From the NCBI GenBank assembly GCA_900555725.1, contig USMD01000045.1, forward strand, positions 1-14,702: DNA of 14,702 nucleotides. The letters are read 5' to 3'. Shown in pieces: positions 1 through 7,605 of this stretch; within the stretch, counting starts at the first letter, position 1, and every line of letters starts with the position of its first letter. The stretch is from an uncultured Garciella sp. Lineage in GTDB: Bacteria > Bacillota > Clostridia > Eubacteriales > Garciellaceae. Made by a program: the position numbers and the translations under genes. Under the pieces are notes generated by a model. The model was not told the origin of the DNA and did no database searches. It worked only from the letters and a program-made list of their open reading frames with translations.

Positions 1-22
1 CGGAGATGTGTATAAGAGACAG
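1..22. other. Sequencing adapter, not genomic (Nextera mosaic end, left)
   Basis: Bases 4-22 are the 19-bp Tn5 mosaic end used in Nextera libraries (AGATGTGTATAAGAGACAG), preceded by CGG from the i7-side overhang. Read outward from the insert it is the same adapter as at the right end. Genomic sequence starts at 23. The first codons of the apparent reading frame crossing this point are artefactual. Confidence 0.97.
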
Positions 23-270
23 ATCATAAGGAATATAATGAAGAATATTTTATTAGGGTATTAGAAAATTTGCCGGAAACAAGATGGGTAAAGGGTTCTA
101 ATTTTTGTGATATTGCTCTTAGGATAGACCAAAGAACCAATCGGGTCATTGTACTATCTGCTATTGACAACATGATCAAAGGGGCTGCTGGTCAAGCCAT
201 ACAGAATTTGAATCTTCTCTTTGGTTTAAAAGAACAGGAAGGATTGGAAACATTGGCTATGATGCCGTAA
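23..270 (+). CDS. argC: N-acetyl-gamma-glutamyl-phosphate reductase, C-terminal fragment
   Basis: This is the last 82 or so codons of ArgC, the NADPH-dependent enzyme that reduces N-acetylglutamyl-5-phosphate to the semialdehyde in arginine synthesis. The family is about 330-350 residues, so roughly three quarters is missing because the contig begins inside the gene. The frame is open from the adapter junction to the TAA at 268-270. Family hallmarks are GSNFCDI followed by AIDNMIKGAAGQAIQNLNLLFG, the conserved C-terminal core of ArgC; the catalytic cysteine and histidine would lie upstream, off the contig. A TTG at 70 is an internal codon, not a start. Identification is strong because argG, argH and argF follow. 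Confidence 0.93.
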
Positions 271-284
271 GAGAATTGTGAAAT

Positions 285-410
285 AACATTATTTAATCTA
301 TTTTGATAGTGATTGAAAGGATAGATGTCTTCATTGCACTACTCCATAAAGTCGTTGCTTCATAAAACATCTATCCTTAGATGAATCAAAATCCACTAGG
401 ACAACAAAAA
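285..410. repeat. Palindromic repeat, copy A (argC-argG gap)
   Basis: A perfect 12-bp inverted repeat, AAGGATAGATGT at 317-328 and ACATCTATCCTT at 367-378, encloses a 38-base loop. Outside it an 8-bp pair (ATTTTGAT at 300-307, ATCAAAAT at 385-392) and a degenerate outer arm (ACTAGGACAAC near 395-405) extend the symmetry. Read on the - strand, the core aligns with copies B2 and C: a GAAGCAACGACTTTATGG block and an AGTAGTGCAATGAAGAC block match the corresponding parts of those copies, but the internal stem found in them is absent. This is best described as a small MITE-like or structured intergenic repeat. No T-run follows it, so it is unlikely to be a simple terminator. Confidence 0.75.
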
Positions 411-469
411 TTCAAATAATATTTTATAAGATATAAGTTTTTTAAAATAATAAATAGGAGGCTTTATCA

Positions 470-1690
470 GTGGAAAAAGAAAAAGTTGTATTAGCATATT
501 CAGGAGGATTAGATACTTCTGTCATATTAACCTGGTTAAAGGAAGAATGTAGATATGATGTGATCGCCGTATGTGTTAATATAGGGCAAAAAGAAGATTA
601 TGATGCAATCTATGAAAAAGCTTTAAAGACAGGAGCTGTCAAAGCATATATTATTGATGCTAAGGAAGAATTTATTAAAGATTATATTTTCCCAACGGTA
701 CAGGCAGGGGCAATTTATGAAGAAGATTATTTATTAGGGACTTCCTTTGCTCGACCACTGATTTCCAAAAAACTTGTGGAAATTGCTCAAGAAGAAGGAG
801 CTGTAGCCATTGCCCATGGAGCAACTGGTAAGGGAAATGATCAAGTAAGATTTGAACTTACCATTAAGGCTTTAAATCCTCATCTTAAAATTATTGCTCC
901 TTGGAGGGTTTGGAATTTAAAGTCTAGAGAAGATTGTATAGAATACGCTAAAAAATACAATATTCCCATTGCCCAAACCAAAAAGAATATTTATAGTAGA
1001 GATGAAAATATCTGGCACATCAGCCATGAGGGCGGAGATTTAGAAGATCCTTGGAATGAGCATCAAAGCAGTATGTATAAGTTAACCGTTTCACCCCAAG
1101 AGGCTCCAGATACCCCAACTTATGTGGAAATTGACTTTGAAAAAGGAATTCCTGTAGCAATTGATGGAGAAAAGTTAGATGCTTTAGAATTAATGAACAA
1201 GTTAAATAGGATTGCTGGGGAAAATGGAGTAGGAGTCGTTGATATTGTAGAAAATAGATTAGTAGGAATGAAATCTAGGGGAGTATATGAAACCCCAGGG
1301 GGAACCATACTATATAAGGCTCATAGGATTTTAGAAAAACTTACTCTGGATCGAAATACCATGGCCTTTAAGCAAATGGTAGCCCAAAAGTATGCTCAAT
1401 TGGTTTATGATGGCATGTGGTTTACTCCTTTAAGGAAAGCCCTAGCTGCCTTCGTAGAGTCTACTCAGCAAAATGTAACAGGGACCGTAAGAATAAAATT
1501 ATATAAGGGAAATTGCACTGGAGCAGGTTCTAAATCTCCATATTCTCTTTACAATGAAGAATTTGTAACCTTTGGAGAAGATGAAGTATACAACCAACAG
1601 GATGCAGAAGGATTTATCAATCTCTTTGGATTACCTTTAACAATCCAAGCATTAATGAGAGAAAGCAATAAGAAAGTTACCCAAGAATAG
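470..1690 (+). CDS. argG: Argininosuccinate synthase
   Basis: Catalyses the ATP-dependent condensation of citrulline and aspartate to argininosuccinate in the cytoplasm. The 406 residues match the usual size of about 400. The N-type ATP pyrophosphatase P-loop SGGLDTS lies at residues 11-17, and the diagnostic HGATGKGNDQVRFE block at residues 116-129 binds the substrates. The start is GTG at 470: a perfect AGGAGG at 456-461 lies 8 bases upstream, and the protein begins just before the P-loop strand as in other ArgG. It is 19 bases upstream of argH and very probably co-transcribed with it. A 199-base gap holding repeat copy A separates it from argC. No convincing arginine-repressor operator was found. 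Confidence 0.98.
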   Translation: MEKEKVVLAYSGGLDTSVILTWLKEECRYDVIAVCVNIGQKEDYDAIYEKALKTGAVKAYIIDAKEEFIKDYIFPTVQAGAIYEEDYLLGTSFARPLISKKLVEIAQEEGAVAIAHGATGKGNDQVRFELTIKALNPHLKIIAPWRVWNLKSREDCIEYAKKYNIPIAQTKKNIYSRDENIWHISHEGGDLEDPWNEHQSSMYKLTVSPQEAPDTPTYVEIDFEKGIPVAIDGEKLDALELMNKLNRIAGENGVGVVDIVENRLVGMKSRGVYETPGGTILYKAHRILEKLTLDRNTMAFKQMVAQKYAQLVYDGMWFTPLRKALAAFVESTQQNVTGTVRIKLYKGNCTGAGSKSPYSLYNEEFVTFGEDEVYNQQDAEGFINLFGLPLTIQALMRESNKKVTQE

Positions 1691-1709
1691 AAAAGAAGGA
1701 GTCATTATT

Positions 1710-3092
1710 ATGAAATTATGGGGAGGACGTTTTCAAAAAGAAACGGCTGGAATCATGGATAGATTTAACGCTTCTATCCCCTTTGATCAAAAACTTTACA
1801 AGCATGATATCATGGGCAGTATTGCCCATGCAAAAATGCTTGGAAAATCTAAAATTATCACCCAAGAAGAAAGTAAGAAAATCATGGAAGGATTACAGGG
1901 AATTTTAGAAGATATTGAAAATGGGAAAGTAGAGTTTCAAATAGAGTATGAAGATATTCATATGAATATTGAGGCATTGCTTATTGAGCGTATTGGAGAA
2001 GTAGGCAAAAAACTACATACCGCCCGTAGTAGAAATGACCAGGTGGCAGTGGATATTCGATTGTATTTAAGAGATGAGATAAAAGAGATTTCTCAATTGT
2101 TGTTGGAATTATTAAAAACTCTTACCGATCTAGCCAAAGATCATGTAAATACCATTATGCCTGGATATACCCACCTGCAAAGGGCACAACCTATTAATCT
2201 TGGATATTATTTTATGGCTTATTTTCAAATGTTTCAAAGGGATTATCAAAGGCTTTTAGACTGTAAAAAAAGAGTCAATATTATGCCCTTGGGGGCTGGG
2301 GCTTTAGCGGGTACTACCTATCATACAGATCGAAAGTTTCTAGCCAAAGAATTAGGCTTTGATGGCATTTGTGAAAATTCTATGGATGCAGTAAGCGATC
2401 GAGATTTTGTCATTGAATTTATTAGTGCTGGTTCTATCATTATGATGCATTTAAGTAGAACCTGTGAGGAGCTGGTTTTATGGAGCTCCCAAGAATTTGG
2501 CTTTGTGGAAATGGATGATGCTTACAGTACAGGAAGTAGTATTATGCCCCAAAAGAAAAATTCTGATGTGGCAGAGTTGATCCGGGGCAAAACCGGGAGG
2601 GTATATGGAAACCTTATGAATATTCTAACTATTATGAAATCCCTTCCTTTAGCCTATAACAAGGATATGCAGGAGGACAAACCACCACTATTTGATACGG
2701 CAGAAACCATTAAGGATTGTCTCATTATTTTTAAAGATATGATTAGCACTATGATAGTGAAAAAGGAAAATATGAAAAAGGCTACCAAAGAGGGTTTTAT
2801 GAATGCTACCGATGTGGCTGATTATTTGGTAACAAAGGGAGTTCCCTTCCGATCTGCCCATGAAATTGTAGGAAAAATGGTATTCTATTGTATCCATCAT
2901 GGTAAAGCAATCGAAGAGTTAAGCATAGAAGAATTTAAGAATTTTTCTAAGGACTTTGGGGAAGATATTATAGAGACAGTACAGATAGAAAATTGTATGA
3001 ATTCTAAGGTTTCCCAAGGTTCTACCTCTCAAGAAAGTGTAAATAAGATGATTGAAAATGCTGAGGATTTTTTAAGTAAACTAAATATATAA
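1710..3092 (+). CDS. argH: Argininosuccinate lyase
   Basis: Cleaves argininosuccinate to arginine and fumarate, the last step of the pathway. It is a 460-residue member of the fumarase/aspartase superfamily, a typical length. Visible family blocks are HTARSRNDQ (residues 103-111), GYTHLQRAQP with the catalytic-region His155, and the superfamily signature GSSIMPQKKN (275-284) that carries the mobile catalytic loop serine. The start at 1710 has AAGGAG at 1696-1701, 8 bases upstream. It follows argG by 19 bases. After its stop a 311-base gap with two palindromic elements precedes argF. No truncation or missing key residue was seen. Confidence 0.98.
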   Translation: MKLWGGRFQKETAGIMDRFNASIPFDQKLYKHDIMGSIAHAKMLGKSKIITQEESKKIMEGLQGILEDIENGKVEFQIEYEDIHMNIEALLIERIGEVGKKLHTARSRNDQVAVDIRLYLRDEIKEISQLLLELLKTLTDLAKDHVNTIMPGYTHLQRAQPINLGYYFMAYFQMFQRDYQRLLDCKKRVNIMPLGAGALAGTTYHTDRKFLAKELGFDGICENSMDAVSDRDFVIEFISAGSIIMMHLSRTCEELVLWSSQEFGFVEMDDAYSTGSSIMPQKKNSDVAELIRGKTGRVYGNLMNILTIMKSLPLAYNKDMQEDKPPLFDTAETIKDCLIIFKDMISTMIVKKENMKKATKEGFMNATDVADYLVTKGVPFRSAHEIVGKMVFYCIHHGKAIEELSIEEFKNFSKDFGEDIIETVQIENCMNSKVSQGSTSQESVNKMIENAEDFLSKLNI

Positions 3093-3093
3093 T

Positions 3094-3184
3094 TTAATCT
3101 GTGTGCTAGATTAATGTAGATTTGCATTGTGGAAAGGTTCCTTGGGACATTGGCAAATCGAAATTAACTAGTACAATGGGTTAA
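3094..3184. repeat. Palindromic element B1 (argH-argF gap)
   Basis: Begins almost at the argH stop. Imperfect outer arms at 3094-3115 and 3164-3184 (right arm AACTAGTACAATGGGTTAA) can pair, and an inner perfect 7-bp stem is GATTTGC 3119-3125 with GCAAATC 3153-3159. The right arm matches the right arm of copy C (consensus AACTAGYACAATRGGTTAA), but the core between the arms differs from copies A, B2 and C. In RNA it would fold as a long two-part hairpin at the end of the argH transcript. There is no T-run, so terminator function is doubtful. Confidence 0.65.
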
Positions 3185-3231
3185 TATAAAAACAAAGAAG
3201 ATATTGTAGGATAAATACTGTTTCAAAAGAA

Positions 3232-3340
3232 AGGATCATAGATGCTTCATGGAGCAGCGACTTAATGCCCCTTTTCCTTCTATTTTTTATTTTTCATGAA
3301 AAAGAGGGCATTTGCGGAGCAGTGAATGAAGGCATCTATG
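3232..3340. repeat. Palindromic repeat, copy B2 (upstream of argF)
   Basis: Outer stem CATAGATGC 3237-3245 pairs perfectly with GCATCTATG 3332-3340 and continues past a one-base bulge through TTCAT/ATGAA. An inner stem AATGCCC 3264-3270 pairs with GGGCATT 3306-3312. The left arm carries GGAGCAGCGACTTAATG and the right arm GCGGAGCAGTGAATGAAGG, both shared with copies A (reverse orientation) and C. With B1 it fills most of the 311-base argH-argF gap; the remaining bases up to the argF ribosome site (AAGGAGGG, 3390-3397) hold no clear promoter. Confidence 0.75.
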
Positions 3341-3403
3341 ACAATATACATAAGACTTTCATGTATTTTGCAATAGCCTTACTATAGTCAAGGAGGGATT
3401 ATC

Positions 3404-4342
3404 ATGGCTTTTAATTTAAAGGGAAGAAGTTTACTCACCCTAAAGGATTACTCACCATCAGAAATCAAATATTTATTAAATATAGCCCAAAATGCTAAGG
3501 AAGATAGTAGAGCAGGAGTAATTCACCAACGCTTTTTAGGAAAAACCATTGCTCTTATTTTTGAAAAGAGATCCACAAGAACTAGATGTGCTTTTGAAAC
3601 GGCTTTTGGAGAAGAGGGAGGCCATCCAGTTTTTCTTTCTACCGATGATATTCAATTAGGAGGAAAAGAATCAATAGAAGATACTGCAAGGGTACTAGGA
3701 AGGATGTTTAATGCCATTGAATTTAGAGGATTTAAGCAAGAAACGGTAGAAGCTTTGGCCAAATATTCTGGAGTTCCTGTTTATAATGGACTTACTGATC
3801 TTTACCATCCTACACAGGTATTAGCAGATCTTCTTACCATACAAGAGGAGTTTGGACAGTTAAAGGGAGTCAAAATGACCTATGTAGGGGATGGAAGAAA
3901 TAATATGGCAAATTCTTTGATGATTGGTTGTTCGAAAATGGGACTTCACTTTACCATAGCAGCTCCTAAGAAATTGTGGCCAGAGGAAGAATTAGTGGCT
4001 ACAGCAAAAGAGTATTGTAAAACATCCCATGGTTCTATCACTCTTACTCAAAATCCAAAAGAAGGGGTAAAAGATGCTCAAACAATCTATACGGATGTGT
4101 GGATTTCTATGGGAGAAGAAGAGAAAATGAAACAAAGAATAGAACTATTATCTCCTTATCAAGTAAATCAAGAACTAATGAACTCTACTGGAAGGGAGGA
4201 CACTATTTTCTTACATTGCTTACCAGCAGTAAAGGAAAATGAAGTCACTACAGAAGTAATAGAAGGTCCTCAATCTAGAGTATGGGACGAAGCGGAAAAT
4301 AGAAAACATACCATTAAGGCCATTATGTTAGCGACGATATAG
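3404..4342 (+). CDS. argF: Ornithine carbamoyltransferase
   Basis: Transfers the carbamoyl group from carbamoyl phosphate to ornithine, giving citrulline, the substrate of ArgG. The 312 residues match anabolic OTCs. The carbamoyl-phosphate loop STRTR is at residues 57-61, HPTQ at 135-138 also contacts carbamoyl phosphate, and the ornithine-site motif HCLP is at 271-274. The start at 3404 follows AAGGAGGG ending at 3397. The gene lies after argH, separated by two palindromic repeats, and is closed by a terminator 8 bases after its stop, so it is the last gene of the arginine block. A catabolic (arginine deiminase) role is less likely because argG and argH are adjacent and arcA/arcC are absent. 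Confidence 0.97.
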   Translation: MAFNLKGRSLLTLKDYSPSEIKYLLNIAQNAKEDSRAGVIHQRFLGKTIALIFEKRSTRTRCAFETAFGEEGGHPVFLSTDDIQLGGKESIEDTARVLGRMFNAIEFRGFKQETVEALAKYSGVPVYNGLTDLYHPTQVLADLLTIQEEFGQLKGVKMTYVGDGRNNMANSLMIGCSKMGLHFTIAAPKKLWPEEELVATAKEYCKTSHGSITLTQNPKEGVKDAQTIYTDVWISMGEEEKMKQRIELLSPYQVNQELMNSTGREDTIFLHCLPAVKENEVTTEVIEGPQSRVWDEAENRKHTIKAIMLATI

Positions 4343-4349
4343 AAAAGGT

Positions 4350-4377
4350 AAAGCCAGCTCAAAAAGAGCTGGCTTTT
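4350..4377 (+). terminator. Intrinsic terminator after argF
   Basis: An 11-bp perfect stem, AAAGCCAGCTC and GAGCTGGCTTT, with a 5-base A loop is followed by a short T-run. It starts 8 bases after the argF stop and closes the arginine gene block. Confidence 0.92.
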
Positions 4378-4383
4378 AAAGTA

Positions 4384-4392
4384 TGTTATAAT
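4384..4392 (+). promoter_or_regulatory. Candidate extended -10 promoter for the HAD gene
   Basis: TGTTATAAT is a perfect match to the extended -10 consensus TGNTATAAT. It lies just downstream of the argF terminator and about 77 bases before the next start codon. No good -35 is visible because the upstream bases form the terminator, which is tolerable for an extended -10. This is a sequence match only. Confidence 0.4.
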
Positions 4393-4468
4393 TCTATATG
4401 GTAAGATACATATGTATTTTTAAAATTTTATATTGTTTAAAAATCTAATTATAAGAGGGTGATTTTCA

Positions 4469-5116
4469 ATGAGTATGAAACTAGTGATCTTTGATATGGA
4501 TGGAACGATTGTGAGTACAGCAGAAAGTTATATGTACTCTATGAATCAAGTATTAAAACAGGAAGGACTCCCGGTACATGATTTAGAAAGTTATATTAAA
4601 TGGATGGGGGGAGGCTTTCGAAATTTGACCATGAAAGCAATACCAGAATCTAAAAGAAATGAAAAATATATTGATGAATTGACCCAAAGAATGGATGACG
4701 TCTATGGACAGCATTGGGATTACCATCTAAAGGCATATGATGGCATTTATCATTTAATGGATGCATTGGTAGAGAGAGGAATTTTATTAGCTATTAATAC
4801 TAACAAAATGGATGATAAGGCTAAGAAGATAATAGAAGAACTTTTTTATAACTATGATTTTGTAGATATCATAGGGAAAAGGGCGGATATCCCCAATAAA
4901 CCAGATCCCTTTGCTGCTAGGTTGATTATGAAAAAAGCAAAGGTAACCCCAAAGGAAACTATGTATGTGGGAGATAGTCAATACGATGTAGAAACAGCCA
5001 TCAATGCAGGAGCCATTCCTGTAGCGGTTAAATGGGGCTATAGGGATGAAAGTGTTCTACAAAAGGCTAAATATCTATTAAATCATCCTATGGAGCTTTT
5101 GGAGTATATAGGGTAG
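4469..5116 (+). CDS. HAD-superfamily hydrolase (Gph/PGMB-like phosphatase)
   Basis: A 215-residue haloacid-dehalogenase-type phosphatase, probably cytoplasmic. Motif I is DMDGT with the nucleophile Asp9 and acid/base Asp11; motif II is Thr111 (INTN); motif III is Lys144 in NKPDP; motif IV is GDSQYD with Asp169 and Asp173 for magnesium. The helical insertion between motifs I and II (about residues 16-85) is a C1-type cap, as in phosphoglycolate phosphatase and beta-phosphoglucomutase. The real substrate cannot be read from sequence; phosphoglycolate or a sugar phosphate is plausible. The start at 4469 follows GAGGGTG at 4454-4460; an in-frame ATG two codons later is an alternative. It stands alone between two terminators, so it is probably monocistronic and unrelated to arginine synthesis. 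Confidence 0.9.
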   Translation: MSMKLVIFDMDGTIVSTAESYMYSMNQVLKQEGLPVHDLESYIKWMGGGFRNLTMKAIPESKRNEKYIDELTQRMDDVYGQHWDYHLKAYDGIYHLMDALVERGILLAINTNKMDDKAKKIIEELFYNYDFVDIIGKRADIPNKPDPFAARLIMKKAKVTPKETMYVGDSQYDVETAINAGAIPVAVKWGYRDESVLQKAKYLLNHPMELLEYIG

Positions 5117-5144
5117 AAATAAAAGTGAATTTGCATATCAATAT

Positions 5145-5178
5145 AAAAATAAAGCCCATTATTTTGGGCTTTATTTTT
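5145..5178. terminator. Bidirectional intrinsic terminator
   Basis: A 14-bp perfect inverted repeat, AAAAATAAAGCCCA at 5145-5158 and TGGGCTTTATTTTT at 5165-5178, has a 6-base loop. The flanking A and T tracts give a T-rich 3' side in either direction. It sits between the convergent HAD gene (+) and the sigma-54 activator (-) and can end both transcripts. Confidence 0.93.
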
Positions 5179-5199
5179 ATTTATACCAAAGGCAAACAA

Positions 5200-7218
5200 C
5201 TAGCTAGTTCTATAAAGGGTATAGTCAATATTATATTCATTAAATTTTCTATAAATGGTCCTTCTACCTATACCCAACTCTTCTGAGGCTTTCTTCACAT
5301 TGCCATTGTGTTTCTTTAAAGCAGAGATGATGGCTTGCATTTCTAATTCTTTTAGATTAAAGGAAGTGATACTTTTATTATCTAAAATCAATGGACCTTT
5401 ATTTTCAGGTTGGCATGTCTGCATAGAACTTTCTTGAAGTTTCACAGGCAAATCATCAACAGTTATGAAATTTTGCTCCGCAATATTTACAGCCCTTTCT
5501 ACTACATTTTCCAACTCACGAACATTACCTGGCCAGTTATAGGATAAAAATATTTTGTATACCTGCTCATCAAAACCTGTTATTTGTTTCATTAATTTTT
5601 GATTATACTTCAGTAAAAAGGAATCGGCTAAATCCTTTATGTCTTTCCCTCGTTTTCTTAGCGGTGGTATATTTATAGAAAGAACATTTAGTCGATAATA
5701 TAAATCTTCTCGAAACATTTTATTTTCGATAAGCTCTTCTAAATTTTTATTGGTTGCTGCAATCACTCGAACATCAATTTTGATATTTTTTGTTCCCCCG
5801 ATTCTAACAACTTCCATATTTTGTAGAACCCGCAGTAGAGTTACTTGTATATCTAAGGGCAAATCTCCTATTTCATCAAGAAAAAGAGTCCCTCCATTTG
5901 CTAGCTCAAATTTCCCAGGTCGCCCTTCTTTTTTAGCACCAGTAAAGGCACCACCCTCATATCCAAATAGTTCACTTTCTATTAAATTTCTTGGAAGGGC
6001 ACCGCAATTAATGGCAATAAAGGGATTTTTACAACGGTTACTATTATTATGTATTGATTGGGCAAATAATTCTTTTCCTGTACCACTTTCTCCTAAAAGA
6101 AGGACCGTAGAGTCACTTTCTGAAGCAATTTTAGCAAGTTTTTTTGTTCGATTCATAGTTTCTGAACTTCCAATGATATCCTTAAAGGAATATTCAGCAT
6201 AGGAAGTGGTCATTTTATTGATGAGTTTATGCACAAACTTATTTTCTTTTATTGTAAGTACAAATCCATTTTTATTGCCATTGGAGTCCTTTACAATATT
6301 AATAGAAACAGAACATCTTACATTTCTATTTTTCGCCTCTATCATCAATTCTTTATCATATATATTGGAATTAATAGATTTTAAGTTAATAATTTTTTTG
6401 TTATATTTAAATATTTTATTGATATCCTTGTCTATTACTTTTTCATTTTTTAGATGGAATATGGAAATTGCTAAGTCATTAATTTGTGTAATAATGCCAT
6501 CATTATTAAAACATATGGTTCCATAGGGGATAGAATTTATGATTGAGTTCAACTGGCTGTTATAAATTTGTATTTGATTATAGGCATTTTTAATTTGCAT
6601 TTGTTGTTCAATGGCCTTTACTCCAGCAACAACCATACCTAGACTATGGGGATGAGCTTTATCCCAGGGGCCAGAAAGATTTAGACAGCCGATAATATTA
6701 CCATTTAAATCATGTATTGGCGCTGCAGAACAAGCCCAATTTCTATGGGGTGCATAATAGTGCTCGTCTGCCCATACTTGTATGGGGATGTCTTTGCATA
6801 TACTTATGCCAATTCCATTGGTCCCGATATACTTTTCACTTCTGTTGGCTCCTTCTATTAAGATATTCTCCTGAGCTTGAGCTTGGGTGAAAATATCTTC
6901 GTCTCCTATAATCTTAAGTACATAGCCTTCTTCATCGGTTAATACTACTAAAAATCCAGAGTGCTTCACTGTATCATAAATGGTTTCCATTATAGTAATA
7001 GCAATACTCACCATATCCTTATGTAAATCATTTCTACAGGATAATTCTTTTTCACTTAAAACTTTTTTCTCAATATGCTCCCAACTTACTCTATAATTTT
7101 TAGAACGGATCCAAGAATCTAAAATTTCCTTTCTTATGGAACACTGAATGAAAGGTTCATCATTTATAAACTTATTCCAAGCGTTCCTTATTTCATCCCT
7201 ATTGTAGCGGTTAAACAA
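5200..7218 (-). CDS. Sigma-54-dependent activator, AcoR-type (GAF-PAS-AAA+-Fis)
   Basis: A 672-residue bacterial enhancer-binding protein. The N-terminal part (about 1-210) has the AcoR-like layout: SWIRS near the start, a GAF-like sensor with GTNGIGISI, then WACSAAPI and a PHSLGMV stretch. A PAS-like segment follows (about 215-330). The AAA+ domain has Walker A GESGTGKE (376-383), the sigma-54 contact loop GAFTGA (423-428) intact, and Walker B LFLDEIGD with Asp448/Glu449. A Fis-type helix-turn-helix is at about 624-660. There is no phosphoacceptor receiver domain, so it probably senses a small molecule through GAF/PAS. Start is TTG at 7218, with GGGGGG 6 bases upstream. It is divergent from the GAPDH operon, which has a sigma-54 promoter and an operator-like array, so it is the likely regulator of that operon. 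The ligand is unknown. Confidence 0.93.
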   Translation of the reverse strand: MFNRYNRDEIRNAWNKFINDEPFIQCSIRKEILDSWIRSKNYRVSWEHIEKKVLSEKELSCRNDLHKDMVSIAITIMETIYDTVKHSGFLVVLTDEEGYVLKIIGDEDIFTQAQAQENILIEGANRSEKYIGTNGIGISICKDIPIQVWADEHYYAPHRNWACSAAPIHDLNGNIIGCLNLSGPWDKAHPHSLGMVVAGVKAIEQQMQIKNAYNQIQIYNSQLNSIINSIPYGTICFNNDGIITQINDLAISIFHLKNEKVIDKDINKIFKYNKKIINLKSINSNIYDKELMIEAKNRNVRCSVSINIVKDSNGNKNGFVLTIKENKFVHKLINKMTTSYAEYSFKDIIGSSETMNRTKKLAKIASESDSTVLLLGESGTGKELFAQSIHNNSNRCKNPFIAINCGALPRNLIESELFGYEGGAFTGAKKEGRPGKFELANGGTLFLDEIGDLPLDIQVTLLRVLQNMEVVRIGGTKNIKIDVRVIAATNKNLEELIENKMFREDLYYRLNVLSINIPPLRKRGKDIKDLADSFLLKYNQKLMKQITGFDEQVYKIFLSYNWPGNVRELENVVERAVNIAEQNFITVDDLPVKLQESSMQTCQPENKGPLILDNKSITSFNLKELEMQAIISALKKHNGNVKKASEELGIGRRTIYRKFNEYNIDYTLYRTS

Positions 7219-7302
7219 TGATATCCCCCCAATAACATTATTTATAATCTCTTAGATAATAATCCCTATTATTTTGTCTCTTTCATCTTTCCATTATTTA
7301 TT

Positions 7303-7330
7303 ATTATATATCATTTACATTACTTTACAA
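7303..7330 (-). promoter_or_regulatory. Candidate sigma-A promoter for the activator gene
   Basis: On the - strand, TTGTAA (complement of 7325-7330) and a perfect TATAAT (complement of 7303-7308) are 16 bases apart. Transcription would begin near 7296, about 78 bases before the TTG start. This fits an activator expressed from a housekeeping promoter. The region is very AT-rich, so chance matches are possible. Confidence 0.5.
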
Positions 7331-7375
7331 GGAATGTCTTTGAAATCCATTTTATAAATTTCACTTAGTTTTCAT

Positions 7376-7391
7376 TGGCATATCTTTTGCA
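7376..7391 (+). promoter_or_regulatory. Sigma-54 (-24/-12) promoter of the six-gene operon
   Basis: TTGGCATATCTTTTGCAT (7375-7392) has the invariant GG (7377-7378) and GC (7389-7390) exactly 10 bases apart, within TTGGCA and TTTGCA; it fits the consensus YTGGCACG-N4-TTGCW at all but two positions. It points toward the GAPDH gene, and the divergent neighbour encodes a sigma-54 activator. Transcription would start near 7402, leaving a leader of about 430 bases. No other well-matching GG-N10-GC site is present between here and 7834. Confidence 0.75.
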
Positions 7392-7515
7392 TTTAACTAT
7401 AGTATAAGAAATATTTAGAGGGTTGAGATATAAAAAGCTTTGAAGAGATAAGACCTTAAGATCCTTAATTACTTGCTTTGAATGAAATTTATATAAAAAT
7501 TTAAAGGATACAAAA

Positions 7516-7552
7516 TGGCACGTTGTCAAAATGGCACACTGCCAAAATGACA
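7516..7552. promoter_or_regulatory. Operator/enhancer array with 8-bp periodic half-sites
   Basis: Five 5-bp half-sites begin at 7516 (TGGCA), 7524 (TGTCA), 7532 (TGGCA), 7540 (TGCCA) and 7548 (TGACA), exactly 8 bp apart. They alternate TGRCA and TGYCA, forming two complete dyads TGRCA-N3-TGYCA (7516-7528 and 7532-7544, the second perfect) plus a half dyad; the dyads are separated by AAA. The same array reads as a 16-bp tandem repeat beginning CAAAATGGCAC at 7511, 7527 and, degenerate, 7543. Clustered dyads are the usual form of binding sites for sigma-54 activators, and the activator gene is divergent, so it is the probable ligand. The array lies 115-150 bases downstream of the predicted start site. 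Confidence 0.7.
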
Positions 7553-7605
7553 CATTAAAATTTCTGAAGTTATAGGGAGGTTTTCTTATAAGAAGAAGTA
7601 AGTCA

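Noticed and set aside
285..410. T-box, arginine riboswitch or simple terminator upstream of argG
   Set aside because: There is no T-box consensus and no T-run after the hairpin; similarity to copies B2 and C shows it is a dispersed repeat.
404..416. Arginine repressor (ArgR) box upstream of argG
   Set aside because: Only an AAAATTCA-like half-site is visible in AT-rich DNA; there is no paired half, so it cannot be supported.
4406..4417. Perfect 12-bp palindrome ATACATATGTAT before the HAD gene
   Set aside because: Low-complexity AT palindromes are common by chance here, and it is not linked to a recognisable regulator.
5750..6526. Two + strand open frames of 150 and 106 codons opposite the activator gene
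   Set aside because: They are antisense shadows of the AAA+ and PAS coding region; the - strand frame has strong motif support.
7506..7519. Second GG-N10-GC (possible sigma-54 promoter) just before the operator array
   Set aside because: The flanking bases (AAGGAT and TGGC) do not fit TGGCAC and TTGC; it is most likely chance overlap with the first half-site.
7511..7556. Three 16-base tandem repeats as a CRISPR or minisatellite
   Set aside because: The units are contiguous without spacers and are better explained as dyad operator sites with 8-bp period.
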